Assembly (NCBI RefSeq): GCF_001039355.2
Contig: NW_019774514.1
Coordinates: 262,722 to 326,721, forward strand
From: Lingula anatina
Taxonomy: Eukaryota; Brachiopoda; Lingulata; Lingulida; Lingulidae
Reading direction: 5' to 3'
DNA: 64,000 bases
Shown: positions 36,484 to 50,961 of the stretch, in pieces
How the letters are laid out: every line of letters starts with the position of its first letter
How positions within the stretch are numbered: the first letter of the stretch is position 1
Notes under the pieces: generated by a model
What the model was told of the DNA's origin: nothing
Seen by the model: the letters and a program-made list of their open reading frames with translations, nothing else
The model's database searches: none
Translations under genes and position numbers: made by a program

Positions 36484-37680
36484 TCAAAGAGACGTTGAAT
36501 TAGTGGAGAAAACCATACCATTGTTTGCCCTCTCATACAGTGACGTTCGCTCATACCCAAGCGATGTTAATGCTCCTTGGCGTCCCAAGCCATTCACGTT
36601 CGCGGCCCGTGATTGGCGGCACAAAACCTTGGTGCATCTTTTTAACAATCGGTGATAACCACCTCTCACCTGATTAATACGAACGCCATAAATAACCGGG
36701 TCCAAAAGAGCATTTGCAATGAACATTAAGTTGGTTATTTGATGAATGATTTTGCAAGGCTGGCAGTCTTGCGCTATGGATAGAAGATAAACGGTTATCA
36801 GAGCATCAGCGATCCCAGGTAACCAAAAAATCACAATAGTTCCGAACAGAAGTGCAATGGTAGCGTTCACTTTGGTTTGCTGCGTGGCTTCGAATTCCGC
36901 ACTGCTCCTGGTTCTACGAATGGAGCGTCTTAAGTTCCTCACCCCCGAAAGTTGATGTTTGATGTCAAAGTATGTTTTCGCATACACTATGGCAACAAGT
37001 GTGGTTATGACTATGAAAAGAATAAAGTATGTGTACGCAGAAAACGTGTAATAATCCTGGGTGTCATATATTGCGCATAGCGTGTCCCAAAAATGTCCAT
37101 CTGCATTTTCTGGCAATGTACTTCTGTTCCTGTATGCGGTAACAGCTTGAAGGGCAGCGCCGATAGCAATAGTACATATCCAGAAAAGAGTAATACAAAA
37201 GACCACTTTTCTTTTTGTCACCATTGATCTATAGTTTAGTATTTTGGACACAGCTAGATACTGGTTAAACACCAGTGCCGACGTCGCAAGCAAGGTGGAC
37301 GGTAAGGATATATAAGAAATCTCCATGAAAAAATGAGCCCAGCAAAACGTATCCGAGGAGCGGTCCACCGTCTGAGCGTATAAAAACAACGCGTTACCAA
37401 TGGACGCAAAACCCACAACAATAAGGTCAGCTATGGCTAAATTGACCAGTAAATAATGGAATGGCTCTAACGGCCGTCGCATGTGACTCAAAGCAAGAAT
37501 GCTCACCACATTTTCGAGGAAGCCTGTCACGGTAATTGCTAACCCGACAGAGGCAAAGATGAGCCAAGATGCTCCTGTATCACTCTGGTTTTGAGACAGA
37601 GAGAAATTGGCATTATCCAAAAATCCATCGAACGTGTCTTCACTCAATGATGTAATATTCTCCTGTTCGGCGTCCATCAT
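36484..37680 (-). CDS. Rhodopsin-like (class A) G-protein-coupled receptor, orphan
   Basis: Single-exon frame of 398 aa with seven hydrophobic spans. Possible N-glycosylation sites are N8, N25 and N31. TM1 has ENVV (N57), and TM2 has NLAIAD with D85 at position 2.50. C113 and C202 can form the usual TM3-ECL2 disulfide. TM6 has FWLP (W286, P288). TM7 has DPVIY (327-331) in place of NPxxY. Cysteines 349 and 354 in the tail could be palmitoylated. The DRY motif at the base of TM3 is replaced by NQY (139-141), which is unusual and may alter G-protein coupling or basal activity. The protein sits in the plasma membrane, and the ligand is unknown. Two Met codons in a row start the frame, with no obvious alternative upstream. 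Lack of introns is common for such receptors and can follow retroposition. Confidence 0.9.
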   Translation of the reverse strand: MMDAEQENITSLSEDTFDGFLDNANFSLSQNQSDTGASWLIFASVGLAITVTGFLENVVSILALSHMRRPLEPFHYLLVNLAIADLIVVGFASIGNALFLYAQTVDRSSDTFCWAHFFMEISYISLPSTLLATSALVFNQYLAVSKILNYRSMVTKRKVVFCITLFWICTIAIGAALQAVTAYRNRSTLPENADGHFWDTLCAIYDTQDYYTFSAYTYFILFIVITTLVAIVYAKTYFDIKHQLSGVRNLRRSIRRTRSSAEFEATQQTKVNATIALLFGTIVIFWLPGIADALITVYLLSIAQDCQPCKIIHQITNLMFIANALLDPVIYGVRINQVRGGYHRLLKRCTKVLCRQSRAANVNGLGRQGALTSLGYERTSLYERANNGMVFSTNSTSL

Positions 37681-40600
37681 GATCCCGCTTCCACTTTAAC
37701 TTCGCTCAGCTCCCGTCGGTAATGCAGTAAATTACAACAGGTGCTAATCCAGAGATAAAACCAGTCCCCTTTTTTTCTGCTGTTATTCAAGTAATCACCT
37801 TGACAACTGATCTAATCATCGATTATTCAGAGTATTGCGTTTTTGCAGAGATCCTGTCTTTTTAACACGTGTCCACCTCTGAATCCTTAAAGTTAAACGG
37901 TTCTGATTACTTTTAATGAACATAGCATATCACCATACGGTGCACACCCGTCCGGAGTTGGCAAAAGAAACTGTATCCTTGCTCGCTGAGGATTACATAC
38001 TTTCTTTCGTCTAAAATCTTGCTATTTATCCCTTGTCCTTGGTGCACAAATAGAAAACCTTTCCCAGTAACGTAGAATAGCGATTTCCGAAGGTTATATA
38101 GTTAACGTGCAGTCTCCAAGGCCCCCTACAGTGAAAATAACAGCAAGATCTAGAATGTGAGAATCAACCCAGCTGATCGGGAAAATAACACACAATATAA
38201 CATTTGAAATAACCTGAGTCTGTCAAAATATTAGTGATAGCATCACAGGTTCTCAGACAGTGGGCAGACATGTGGTGAAAGTGATATTTCAAGAAACGCG
38301 CGTTAGTGGTGATATTACACACCTAATCCCCATTAACTAATGCGCTGGAGGATTAGCCACCTTCGAGCCACTTTTTTTTTTTTACCCCAGTGGGTGTTGC
38401 TCCCAGGTGAGACTTAAGGCTTTCTACGTTTGCAGAGGTCAAAAATTAATAAATTAGTGGAAACTGTAATAAACTCACCTATGTGATCCTGTGCTGCTTA
38501 GTGGTATATATTGGAAATGCTTTCCACGTCAAAGCACTAGTCTAGCGACACCTTGCCTATACCATTCTAATAACTCAGTTCTCTGTTCTCTCGTGCTAAA
38601 TTGCCTTTCAGTTCGGAATGCTCGGATCTTCTGAAGCATTACATACTTGCTCTATTCCGCGGAACAGTTTGGACGAAAAGCAATAAACACATGGTTCGGT
38701 TGTTTTTATAGCCTGTCTTCGTTGATGTCCGTAAATCTCCGTGAGTGCACGTAATGCGAATGCGTTCCGATGTCAGTGCTTCAGTCAGAGAAACAGGGGG
38801 TTTTGAAGGTATTAGCAGCCTCAGTGATATAGATCATGCCCTCACTGTGCGCAGTCCAAACACTTTTCGACGATTTCCTGTCATCATTATGATTTACCTA
38901 AGCTATTCTTAATGGGATGTCTAAACTTCCTTTCCAGATGCAATTTATCTTGCAGTTTGGAGGTTATCTAGAAAAGACAAAGACACAAGATATTATCTAT
39001 GACACAATGCGTGTGATGGGAAAATTGCACAAATCATTTGTTTTGCGTGTCGCCAAATGCTTTCATTGTGCATTGTCTAGTTTAATTTTTTGAGGCGATA
39101 ACGAAACTGATAACTTGGCCTTTAAAAGAGAAACCCCTCACCTTGCTGGTTATTAGCTATATATAGCCCACAGTTCTAAAAAACTATCTGTGAAACGTTT
39201 GTGTGACTATATGTTATGCAAAAGATTTATTTGACAGATGGAATATTTCAGTCTCTAGGTCTTATGAAGCCTAACACCGACGAGAATGACTGATAAGTAT
39301 TACATTAAATGGGAGTTCTTGATTAATAAGCAGTGAAAACTGATCAGCAGATCACATTTCTTGTCTTGTAATGTCAGTTACCTCCAAACTGCTATCTTCA
39401 AATACGAGTCATTGTTTCAACTCTTAATGTTTTACTTTTGCCCCTTTTTGAATAACAAACGCATTGATTTGACATGCAATAGCCGAGGTAAATGTAACAG
39501 GGACGTTTGTCTAAAACAAAAAAATACGTATATTGTATGAATTTAATAGAGCACATGACAACGCGGTTGCACTGAAAACAACGCTGTCCTTCAACGTATA
39601 CTATCCGCGTTTTGAAAATACCCCAAAGTCGTATTTTCTATATCCACATACCTTCCAAGTTTGTCCTCCCCAATGTAGACCTTCTTACGGTAAAATCCCT
39701 CAAACAAACGTACCCGAGGTCGATATTTCTATCTGAAATGTACAGGATGACACGGTGATCTTAATGACTGGCGAAACGTCAGAAATGTCCTTCATATTAG
39801 TTCCATGTAATGACTCGGTCGCATGTTACAAAGTACTGCCCCAAGTGAATTGACAACTTATTCCTAATCAAAATTGCTATGAAAAGGCGAAAAAAAAATA
39901 CTCGAGTTATATCTTTGTCGCGTGTGTGTTTACTTTGGTTTCATAACAAGGTGGTATATTGATTTTCCTCTAAATATTATAACGTCTTCTATTTTTAGCT
40001 TATATATCAGTTACTAAAAGACCAAATCACTGTCAAAACTGTCCTTTGCAAGCCTAGCACGCGTTTTTGTTTTTTACATTTTCTTAAATTATCATTTTTT
40101 GTTTTGTTTTGTTTTGTATTGTTTTCAGTGATGTTGATTTTTATCGTTCAAGTATTTCATTGTGATCGTCAATCCATATACAGCACCACATATGAAACAT
40201 TGCTTAAGTTTAATCAATTTTGTTACCCTTTTTCTATTTTATTCTTGTTTGGTATTATTAAATGAAGCAGTCTACACCTTTTCGATCTCTCTGCGTGGAA
40301 AACCTGTTCGGTAGACAGCAGGTCCTAAAAATTGTAAGCACAGCAACGGTTCAAGCTTTTTAACAGACGCAATGTTTTCATCCAACAAAAATTTAATTTC
40401 ACAAGGGTGACATACCTGTAATATCAAACCAGAATATTCTACACAGTTCAGACCAGATCCTAATTCATTCTTTTATTTTAAACGGATTGTGAAAATAAAT
40501 GAAAGCCGAACTGATTCTAATTACATTATGTCAAAGCTGGATAGCCTAAGGTAAAAAGGTCCATTTTTAGCTCCTCGGACGCTGTTCTGCGTACAACTTT

Positions 40601-43600
40601 GTAATTTTATAGTGTTAAACAAGTGCAATAATATAAGAAAGATTTCCTGTACTTCTTCAGCTTTTTACGTTTACCTAGTGGCGCGCTTTTTTGAACGCAT
40701 CTGAAATAACGGCTTTGAACTTGCAAAAAGCCGAATTTAATGGAATACACAAATTGTAAACAACCCAAACTATTAGCGTGAAATTACTGGTGCGTATTTA
40801 CCTTGTTTACCGTAAATGCAAACATCAGTGCAATTACCGGGCAATCGAGACGAAGACTATCAGCCCAGTTGTAATCAAATTGCCCAGTATTTTGACCAGT
40901 TGTTTAATCTACAATAAAAACTATTATTTATGATTGAAATCATTTGAAATAATGTGGCAAAAGTAAATTTTATTTGAACCCTTTTTCCATTGTTTATAAA
41001 GGTGAGTTTGACAGAAGATGTACGATGTTACTTGATATAATACATGTATATATTGTACATGTATATAATACATTTTCACAGTTCATTAAAAAAGATAAAT
41101 TACTCACCCTTACAGAGGCATAAAAAGCAAAGAATGAGAGCAAAAAATATCTAAAATTCATCTGGTTTGCCACCATATAGAATTATTCGCTATATTGCTT
41201 TTTTGGGGATATATATTGAGATTTTGTGGATGATAATTATGTCAGGGTGTTGCTCTGAAGTTCTGGGTAAAGGGGGAAGGGGTTATGAAATCAAACTGCT
41301 AAAAATTAAGGAAAAAACAGTGCATTAGTACCAAATGTCATGTGGGAGCGTATTTTGCTTCATTTTCTTTTGCTGGTTGGCCGGGCTATTCACCCCATAT
41401 TATACAACATTTTAAAGCATTGCAGTAAGTTTAGGTGGAAGTTATTATGTCGGAAAAAGTAAACACGGTTTCACTTACGCAATGTTCACCATCACAATGG
41501 GATACCGTGCTCGGCGCACCAGGCAGGATCGAGTGTTTTTGCTTGGAAATCAATTTGATTTACTTTTCACACTAAACCCGCTGGATAACAGATTGAAGTT
41601 AAAGTTTGCCAAGAAAATTTTTGTTAAAATGCAGAGATGTGGCTTTTGAATTTCTTTTTGTCATTTTCATTTTTTATTCATAATAAATCTTCGAGAACAA
41701 ATATGCTAACTTAGCAGCATGAATTTTCATAAACCATAAGAGACATACGCGTGCGCGCATTTAATCTACGCGTAGATTCGTAATTTAGGTTAAGATGTTA
41801 TAGGTTTCATAAGCACCACTTACCTACTGCTTGTGTTCGTTTGTACAGATTGTCATTCTGCAGCGAAACTGGTGCTCTTGCACTCGTTTTTCAGTTGGAT
41901 ATTAGATATTGTTTTTTACAAACATGTAACACGTAGCGCGCAACGGGAAATTTAGCCTATATCCGAACCAATTAGTGTTTTCGCTGAACTTAACGCACCC
42001 CTTTGCAACCTCTGATTAAGTAATTATTTTAATCCCGGTGCTTAGGACTAATAGGTAACGCAATCGCTAGCTCTGGAGCAAGGAGAACTGTTTTGGTATT
42101 AAACAAGACGTCAACATCAAGAGACTTGTATCACTCCGTGCACCAGGATCATAATTAGATAAGAGCCAGCTCATTCAAGTTGAGTCAGAACCTGAACTTT
42201 GAGAATCTTTTATTTATTTGTAGTGTCAAAGGTCACACTTCAGGCGATGAATGAAAAAATTGTATTTTACAAGCACACGCCTCAACAGACATTATCAGCT
42301 TTTCCGCCGTCTCTGTCAGTGCGTCTAATTGGCGGCTTGACAGCAATGCTAGAGGCAAAAGCTGGATATGTTTTCCGAAACTGTGATTTGTAGCACCGTC
42401 TTGTATTTCAACTGCACTTGATTTGTTTTTATTGGAAACGTCTGAGTTAATTACAGTCTGCAAAAAAAGTAAAATCTCAAAAAATCTAAGTATTTATATC
42501 TTACGTTTAAAAATAAATCACATACCGTGACACTTTAACTTAAACAATGCCTGAAAAAGTTAGAACTTTATCAAGTGAAGATTAAAATGTACCGACCTAA
42601 GCAGAAAAGGTTCTGTTAAATTTCTCCAAGAGACTTTCAATATCATGTATGATCAATCTATTCCTGCATTTTTTAAGCAGCTTTAATTAACCAAGAATGA
42701 GACAGATAACCTTGAAGTTATAATCCTAAAGTGACATACAGTATGTATAGCATTTCTTCAATTAATTAGCGCATGACAAAGTGACAGTATATTAAAAAAG
42801 ATCTAGTTCATAGTCATAAACGTACTTCTCCCCCATATTAAAGATCGGTCGGGTCAGAATGAATTAAAAAGAAGGGTTTTTATCAGATCATTATTAGTAC
42901 GACCGTTTTCTTTGAGTTAAGTTGGACTCCATTAGTGTGCAAACAAATGCACTCGCTGATTTGATGATTTTTTTAATAAGAGGGGATCCAGGCAAGAGAT
43001 GAGATTATTATCAAGAGAAAGAGACCATTATAAAAAAACGAATATGAAGAAAGTGCAAATGTTAGTGAAGCTACAGACCAAGATATATCTGAGGCGAATC
43101 AGAAAAAACACTGCAGAATGATACCATTATTTTGATATTGAAAAAAACATAAATGACATTTCTGATAATATAGAATAATAAAAATTAATAAAAAAAATGT
43201 TTAAAAATTGCTTGCCATGTAGGACATTAAGTAAACCTTGTGATTAATAATGATATTTCCCTTCAACAGCGTTTAGTATCCCTCTCTCCCACCACTTGAT
43301 GCTGCGATAGAAATTTCGTAAATGCCACACTTCGAACGGGGTAAGTAGGTGCTATGAAAAGATTATACATGCAACTCCCCTTTTATAGAGAAAACGACAG
43401 CAGGACAAAACGCAAGAATACAAAAAAGGGTGACATAAGACACGTCTCGATCATAGATTAGATTAACAGAAAACGGCCAAAAGTGCCTCCTTCAACAACT
43501 TCATGGATGACGCAAGCTACGAGAAGTGAATTATAACGATTTACATTTTTGAATATCGACTTTAGTATTAGTCAGTTACAGGTGGAAAGGAAATGATTCA

Positions 43601-43875
43601 CAGTCATGATATAACTTAACATAACGGTTAGGCACTCTTGTTCACTCTTATTTTCTCTGAAAAAAAAATGGAAAACGTTAAAAGTAAGATAAACACCAAA
43701 CATAAAAAGATCACATATTGGCAAATGTAATTGCTTTTTTATGCATGGCGTAGTTACATTTGTACTACTGGGAATTTGTCAGCAACACTGATTAGAAATG
43801 GAAACATCATCGTAACCAAACACACCACTGTATCAGTGACACTGGAAAATATATGCAGTCGCCAGGAAGCACATT
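37681..43875. other. Intergenic DNA, including the GPCR 5' flank
   Basis: No supported gene. It includes a TTTTG repeat (40093-40127), a pair of TACATGTATAT-like words (41041-41065) and long A+T-rich stretches. The GPCR promoter must lie at the left edge, but no element is clear. Confidence 0.55.
40093..40127. repeat. (TTTTG)n microsatellite
   Basis: About six to seven pentanucleotide units with one interruption. Confidence 0.85.
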
Positions 43876-44231
43876 TTAAAGGGCTCACAACCCTTCATTT
43901 TGGTGAGTAAACTGCTATAAAACGGAATTTCCCTGGGTAAACTACGATATTCCTATACTTACCAAAAGTTAATATAATGAATCTGTTCTAATATTCAAAG
44001 CAAGTCTATTGTTTTTTGAAGTGTGTTTTTGTAATAACATCTTAAGAGATTATTTCGGAGGGTAGACATCTATGAAGGTCCACATGGTGCGATGGCAAGC
44101 ACAGATTTCAGAAATATTGCGGTAACCGTCATTTTGGTGATAAACTGGGATTTATTATATTTCTATGTGTTGTTTACATAGTATTGACTGGGGGATTTTG
44201 AATCTCATTTAAAGAGCTGTTATCCCTTTAA
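43876..44231. mobile_element. MITE copy M2, with TTAA at both ends
   Basis: About 356 bp. The left end is TTAAAGGG... and the right end is ...GTTATCCCTTTAA, complementary over about 18-20 bases with mismatches. TTAA at both borders fits a piggyBac-type TTAA target or simply a longer terminal repeat. It is homologous to M1 at 34564 and has no coding capacity. Confidence 0.75.
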
Positions 44232-47200
44232 GCAGGATCTAATCAGGTAAAATACGACCCTCTGCTTTCTGAACTTACATGTACGACAAACGTGGTTGAA
44301 AAAAAAAGTGGGGTGGTGGCCCCGGTGTCCCACCCCGACCCCGGCTCCCCTGACTATGAGATATTACTACATGCAAACTACAGGTCTTTCAGCGCACTAT
44401 TTCTCCTATGGTAAAATTTGACAATATTCACCCAGGATGAGTTAAATCGCTATCCCTTAATATTGATCTTTAACAAAAAATGGATATATTGAAAACAGGG
44501 AAAGGTGGATCGACTTGTTTAAAAGTTGTATTTACTGCTGACCATAATCTTGTCAATAACATGAAAAGATGTCCCTTTTTTTGCTCGCGAAACAGGCAGA
44601 GACGACTCTTGCGCTGCTTAAGGGTTAATGGCTTCTTGCCTTTCAAGGAAATGGCAACTTCGTAGCCTAACGAGTGATGTCGCAATGGAGAAATCCGACA
44701 GCCGTTTAAGGTAATGTCTTTTATCATGAGAAAGTCTTATCGACCCGAGTTTGATGAGATCTAGGACGTATAAAAATTCTGAGATATTACTGCATTTAAT
44801 TGAGTACGAATGTCCCGTCTGCCGCATTAAACAGTGCACATATGCGTGCGCTTTCACTTTCGTAACAAATGAAGGTCTCGCATTAGGAAAGTGGCGAAAA
44901 AAGACCACTGCTCTTTAAGAACCGTAAGAGTAATAATGCCCTACTAAATCAAAACAATACAATTTTCTCGTGTTCCTTTCAGTAAAATACTACCATATGG
45001 TACTTTGCCGATTCCCTAGGAAGCAGTTGTTCTGTATCAATTGTTGCGTGCCCTAATTCATAATGTACTTCAGAGTACTCAGAAATTGAAGACATAATTT
45101 CTGTTCATCGTGGCAGAGTTTTGAGCAAGAACGAGCAGTCGAAATCCCGGTGTAATCCCGCCTTTGGTTAAGCGTATAAACGCTAATAAACGCTAATAAA
45201 AAAAATAAATTGCACAAAACATGGGATATACGCATACACAACTGTAAGCACGAAACAAATACTGCTCTAGGAGAGATTTTAATCGCTTGCAAATTGTCTT
45301 TTATCATTTGCAAACAATCTGAGTCGGCAATCAAAACTCTATCAGTCGATAAGTTTGAGATCAACACGGCTGATTGCAGACAGCTAGGTCAAATTTATCT
45401 CACTGCACACGCCCGTGGTAGATCTAGGACATTCAAAGCGAGCATGCCCGTCACGCATAGTTGAAAGACTATTTTATCATTTTAAGATTCCCATATAGAT
45501 ACATTAACTAACAACTGCCGGAGGAAGGCAGTAAAGCTGCAGAAACCTTCCAAATATATTAAAAACTTACACCGACAACTGCCGGCGTAAGCTGTGTTTC
45601 ATTCCATGAGATCAGCTTAGCAGACGAGAAACTGAGCGATCGTGTTTTACATTAAAAACGCTGGTCCCCACATGGGCTTTTTAATGAAACGCAATCACGT
45701 TGATTAACCGCCTAACAAGGAGAATCATTGCTAAGAGGCAGGGAAGCAGATCTTTCGATTGAATCTGTATTGCACAAGACGGTACAAAAAATGAGTAAAA
45801 CGAGAAAAAAGTGACAGTTAAAATACATGACATGTGTTTGAATAAACTTTTTATACTAAATCCAATGAATTCGAAAAACTATTATTTGGACGATCTAGAC
45901 TTGTGACGTTGCTTGCGAATGAGATTTATTGTTAACATGCATTTCTTAACAGAACCGAAACCCTTGACAACTGAAAACACCGTGAAACGGAATGAGAATT
46001 ACGTGAAGGTATTATGACGGCGATATTATGGCAGATTGCTCCTAATGGTTAAAGAGCGGTGAAACGACAAACTCATCGCAAAATGTATGGAGATTACTTC
46101 AGAAAAAAAGACGAGGACAACCATAGGGAATGTATAAAATTTTATTGAAAAGAATAGGCGTTATAAATTAAGTGTGACCTAAAAGCCATTGGCAGTAATT
46201 AACTTGAGGCCAGCAACTAGTTATTCTCGTTATAGATCACAGCCAATCTTATGTCTGTGAAGGCTTGATTAAGCACCTGGGTTGTCCCCGAGGAATAACA
46301 TATCACTCGGATTGGTAAATAGCGCATTGGCGTAATCTATATCTTAATTTAGCAAATATTTCCCCCTGAAACCCGTTCATATTGCTGGAAATGAGTATTG
46401 GTAATTTACAAAGTGATCAGGACGAGGTGGTGCACAATTTACTCGGCGGCCCACACAAAATTAGAGAAATGTAACTTTCAAATTGGCGAGCCGAAAGGCT
46501 GCATGAACAGCTCCATAGCATTGCATGTAGCTAAAACCCATACCGCAAACAAAAACGATAATTCATGTACGAGGGGTTGGCATGAGAAACATACATATTC
46601 ATTCAAAAACGTTTTAGTAACCAGATGATTACCATCAAATGAACACTGCCGACAGAGTCGTAATTTTTTAATAAAAGAATATGTCTGGCTTAACTACACG
46701 GGTGCCTTTACTGTCTAAGCACGTGTATGCATTTACAAATATTCTCTTCAGTCAGATAGAATGTTGTATCTTTTTGCTTTTTTATCTTTGTGAAATATTG
46801 ACATTTACATATAAAGTGAGGTAATGATTAACACACTTGTGCTGCAATCTGGCAATAAACATGAAGATCTGATAGATACATTTTTCAAAAATTATTTTGC
46901 AAACAAAGAGACCAACGCGATAACCACAGATAATGACGGTGAAGTACATGAAAAAGTCGAATGCAGTTTAACTTCAGGGCATTCGTAACCTATAATTGAA
47001 TACCATTGCAAAGAGCAACCTCAGTCGCGACCATGAAACTAGAGAGTATTGTTTTAGGGAGGGATAAGTCGTTTTTTCCCTCACAATGTCAGAGGCCATT
47101 GGTTGGGAAAATGGCTGCCAGGGCAAGAAGCTGGATCAAATATTTCACGGTCAAAGTGATTGTTGTACACCGCTCAAGTCTTGAAGGCTCTGAATGTACA

Positions 47201-49626
47201 TAGTTACATGAACATGTATATACAGATGCTATCTGACATTAGTCTAAAGTTCGGTCGTATCCAATATACGCACCATATTAAATAATTTAATAAATTTACC
47301 ATACGCGTTTATTACATCTTATAATGTAGTTACGACTTAAGATTGGTTATATTTCATTATGTGATGTTAACACCAGTATTTATACGTAGGGCCAACGTAC
47401 TCATACCGGCATGATAGACAGCTTTTTGTGAATTATACTCAATCTAGTAAAGGGCGTGTCAGTCTGACTGCATTCAGCGAGAGTTCCCGCGAAATTGGAT
47501 CGATCTACATAGAACGATAGTTTCATTGGGAATAAGCCCTTAGATAAATACATTGTTATAAAGTACTTTTAAAATGCACTCCTTAGGGCCAACTTTTGAC
47601 TACTGGATGAAAGGTTTAACCTTTTTCACCAATGCCAAAGATCATTGTAAATGACAGCTCCCTTATATCTGTATTAGTCGTTCCCCATTTTCTTTCATTC
47701 TTTATGTACATATACCCAAACATGGCTGGAGACTTTATGAAAAAAGTCATATATCAACCAAAGAAAATAAACTATCTCCCTTTCTTAAACGGCTGCAGAA
47801 TCAACAATCAAGTTCACCAAGTGGATGTTACCTCATGACACTAAGGTTGCGTCTTAAACCACGCCGTGAACATCAGGTGCTATGAGCAGTTGAACCATTT
47901 TGACACGATAACCGCAGGTGGTTGGAAACATTGAGTACCGGTCTGGCATTTCGCGTTTTGACCTACAGATTCCCCATATAAGATAGCTTACAGCAGTACT
48001 GAAAACAGACAGCACTCTATCGTATATTACCCAACGAGATTTTGAGATTTTGGATGTGGGACTAAACGCCATTTAGGTAAATGCATTTCTGTCTCGTCCA
48101 ATGTATTTCTGTCAGATAATGTTTAGTTAATCGATTTCCCGTCCAAAGGTGAGCCCCGCGTTCACATATAAAGTACGGGTTCTTTTTGTTTTTTAATAAA
48201 GATTGTACTGTTGGAAAAGAATGTTATACAAGTAGTATATTGTATATTTGACAAAACAAATCGGCAGGGACCTAAACATGTATATAAAAGCCATGTGAAG
48301 TGGTAGCCACCATCCAGTCAATTATTTGAGGGATAGGGCATACCACACCCTGTTCATCTATGAAAAAGTTAGCGAATACTTAAGTACAATCTTTGCAACT
48401 TTTGGAGTTGACTAGCACTTAGAGAGTACTGGTTATTTTTTTATGTATTTTTAAGACGATTATTGTTATAGTGTATCACATTCCTGACTTAACAAATCGA
48501 CATGTGGCCGTAGTGAATCAGCGAACTACTCATGGAAAACCGCTGACCTATGTCTCTGACAACGCACACCCAATCACAAACCATCCATACTTAAGTAAAT
48601 GATTTGGCAGTAACCAAAATTGGACCGAAACTTTCGGCGTAAACGCGAATTCTTTGATATCATCCAACGCGTGGTGATATAAGCATATTCTCTTCAAAAT
48701 TAGGGTTTTTGCACGACCACACCCCCTTTCTTGTATGATAACTAATACAGCGATACGCCTCCCTTGCGCTCGGCATTCTCTCGTGCATATTGGGCTCGTG
48801 ACCAGTACACTATTAAGTACTTAGACTTTTTAATGCATAGACAACTGTGGCTTTGATAACGTTATAATAACGTCCCAAAGCCCAAGAAGGTGACAAATTA
48901 GTGGTGGTCTGCTCAGTCTGATGTCTGAGGAAATAAATGGCAATATCTTGAATCACACATACACATCTATACATGTACATACAAATTATACTTTTTATTG
49001 CCTGCCCTACCAACTGAGCAAGTGCTGCATATATATCTATCTAGGCGAAAAATATCTTTCTCTCCGACTAGAACGAAGCGTATACTGATATTTATGAAAT
49101 AGAGAAATTTATTTCGTGCAAATTTGGATAAAAAAATATAAGAGAGACAATATATCAACAACTTATAATTTGACATCGCACCTTTTATCAATTATTAAAA
49201 TAGAAGATATATTGTTTAGATTCACCATATCCATAAAACCTATAATTGATTAAGGTCGAAATTCCCATCATCATTGCATGCATGCCTTTTCCGGAAATTA
49301 CCCGGGGTTTTATGTTCAACGATGACGCAAAATCACTCGTGCGTGATTTACAAAGCTATAGACAGACGGTGCTGGAACCATACACCATTGTCCATTAATG
49401 TTTTGAAGCTAAACTTAAAACATAACGTAACTTTTATTGGTGTCGCAGCAGCACGCAATCACCCCCATCGTGCATGTTGTTTTTCGGAGAAATCCAATCA
49501 CTTTTATTATGAAAATAGATTGCACGCCAAGAATAACATTATTTTAAAATTGGTTTGGAATGGCCACAATTCAACGTCACGCTATAAAAGGAAGTACAGC
49601 AAAATTTAGATAGATGACAGCTGTGT

Positions 49627-49690
49627 ATATTATATTATATTATATTATATTATATTATATTATATTATATTATATTATATTATATTATAT
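49627..49690. repeat. (ATATT)n microsatellite
   Basis: About 13 pentanucleotide units, nearly perfect. Confidence 0.95.
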
Positions 49691-50930
49691 ACGAATAAAG
49701 ATTCATGAAACATTCTTAACTCATAAAGTCATTAAAAGAGAATTTTAGATATATTTCACACGGGTAGCCCGTAGTCTGTTTGTCTATTTGTTTGTTTTTT
49801 TATTTGCCACTGGTGAACGGCACGCCAGAACAAGGTTATTTATACATTACGTTCAACAAAGTAACCCCTTCGTGTTAAGGGTAAATTTATCCAAAAGACA
49901 ATCATGCATATTGGTTTTCATACAAACCTTTGAGCCACGTCTGACACTTCCACTCGCATTCAGACGCTAGAAACATTCAGACGCTCATAACTTCAATAAA
50001 GCTGTCTTTTAATTCTAAACAACCTGCTTTTGTACCAAAGCATACCACCTTATCAAATTTAATTCAAACCCAGTCAGAACATATTAGTGGCATCTTGCAA
50101 ACAACATACAGGGATAAAAAACATCCCTCTCAATAGACGTTATAGTAATTGATCTAAGTATCAACAAGTTTTCAGATTTCGGAATATATAGCACCTTTAG
50201 GCGTTGGTTAAACAACACCACACGCATATCTACCGCTGTTTCAGCAAAACAACATAAAACCAGGTTCTTTTTATGAAACATACCACCCAGTGGAACAACT
50301 GAGTAAAAACTGTAGTGATGTAATGGCGGGCTAAGTTCTTTTCAGTGCGTAATACGTGGTATGAAATGCACATTGTACCAAAGGACACCTGAAATTGTGT
50401 GTGTTCTCTCCAGATTGCATGTCTGGTAATACCTTACAAGATTTTAAGTGCGCATACAAAAAAAACGAATGAAATAACATAGATATCAAGGTGAACATTA
50501 ATTGCTTACTGTAGAAAAGACGCAATTTCGAGGAAGAAAAGCAGGATGCAATCTATAAAAATACCTGTTAAGTGTCTCTACACGTGTAATTCATTATCAT
50601 CAAACTATGAGCTGTGGGTATTAAAATGTGGAAAAAGACCGGGGGAGTTTCTTTGATTATCCAATATGACATTTAAGTTGATACAGTAATGAAAAAAGTG
50701 TGAGTTAATAGCGCAGAGGGATTAATATGTGAGAATTCGAATGCCCTGTATGATTCCATACGTTTAAGAATTTTCATTGATATTCAATCAACCTTCTGAT
50801 TTTCCTATTATTTTAATTTAATTTTATTTATTTATATTTTTTATCTGGTTTTATTTCATAGCTGTTCACACGGGCTCTCAAGTACATAAGTGGTACCCCG
50901 CAGATCCTCCACATTCCGCTGATATTCAAA

Positions 50931-50932
<2 letters not shown>

Positions 50933-50961
<29 letters not shown>
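50933..50961. repeat. (AC)n microsatellite
   Basis: About 14 AC units. Confidence 0.95.

Noticed and set aside
42199-42393. 64-codon plus-strand frame after a TTTGTAG acceptor-like site
   Set aside because: Short, with no partner exon and no recognised motif. The length is within chance for its base composition.
49274-49609. 111-codon plus-strand frame
   Set aside because: No domain, no splice sites that fit, and ordinary low-complexity composition for the region.
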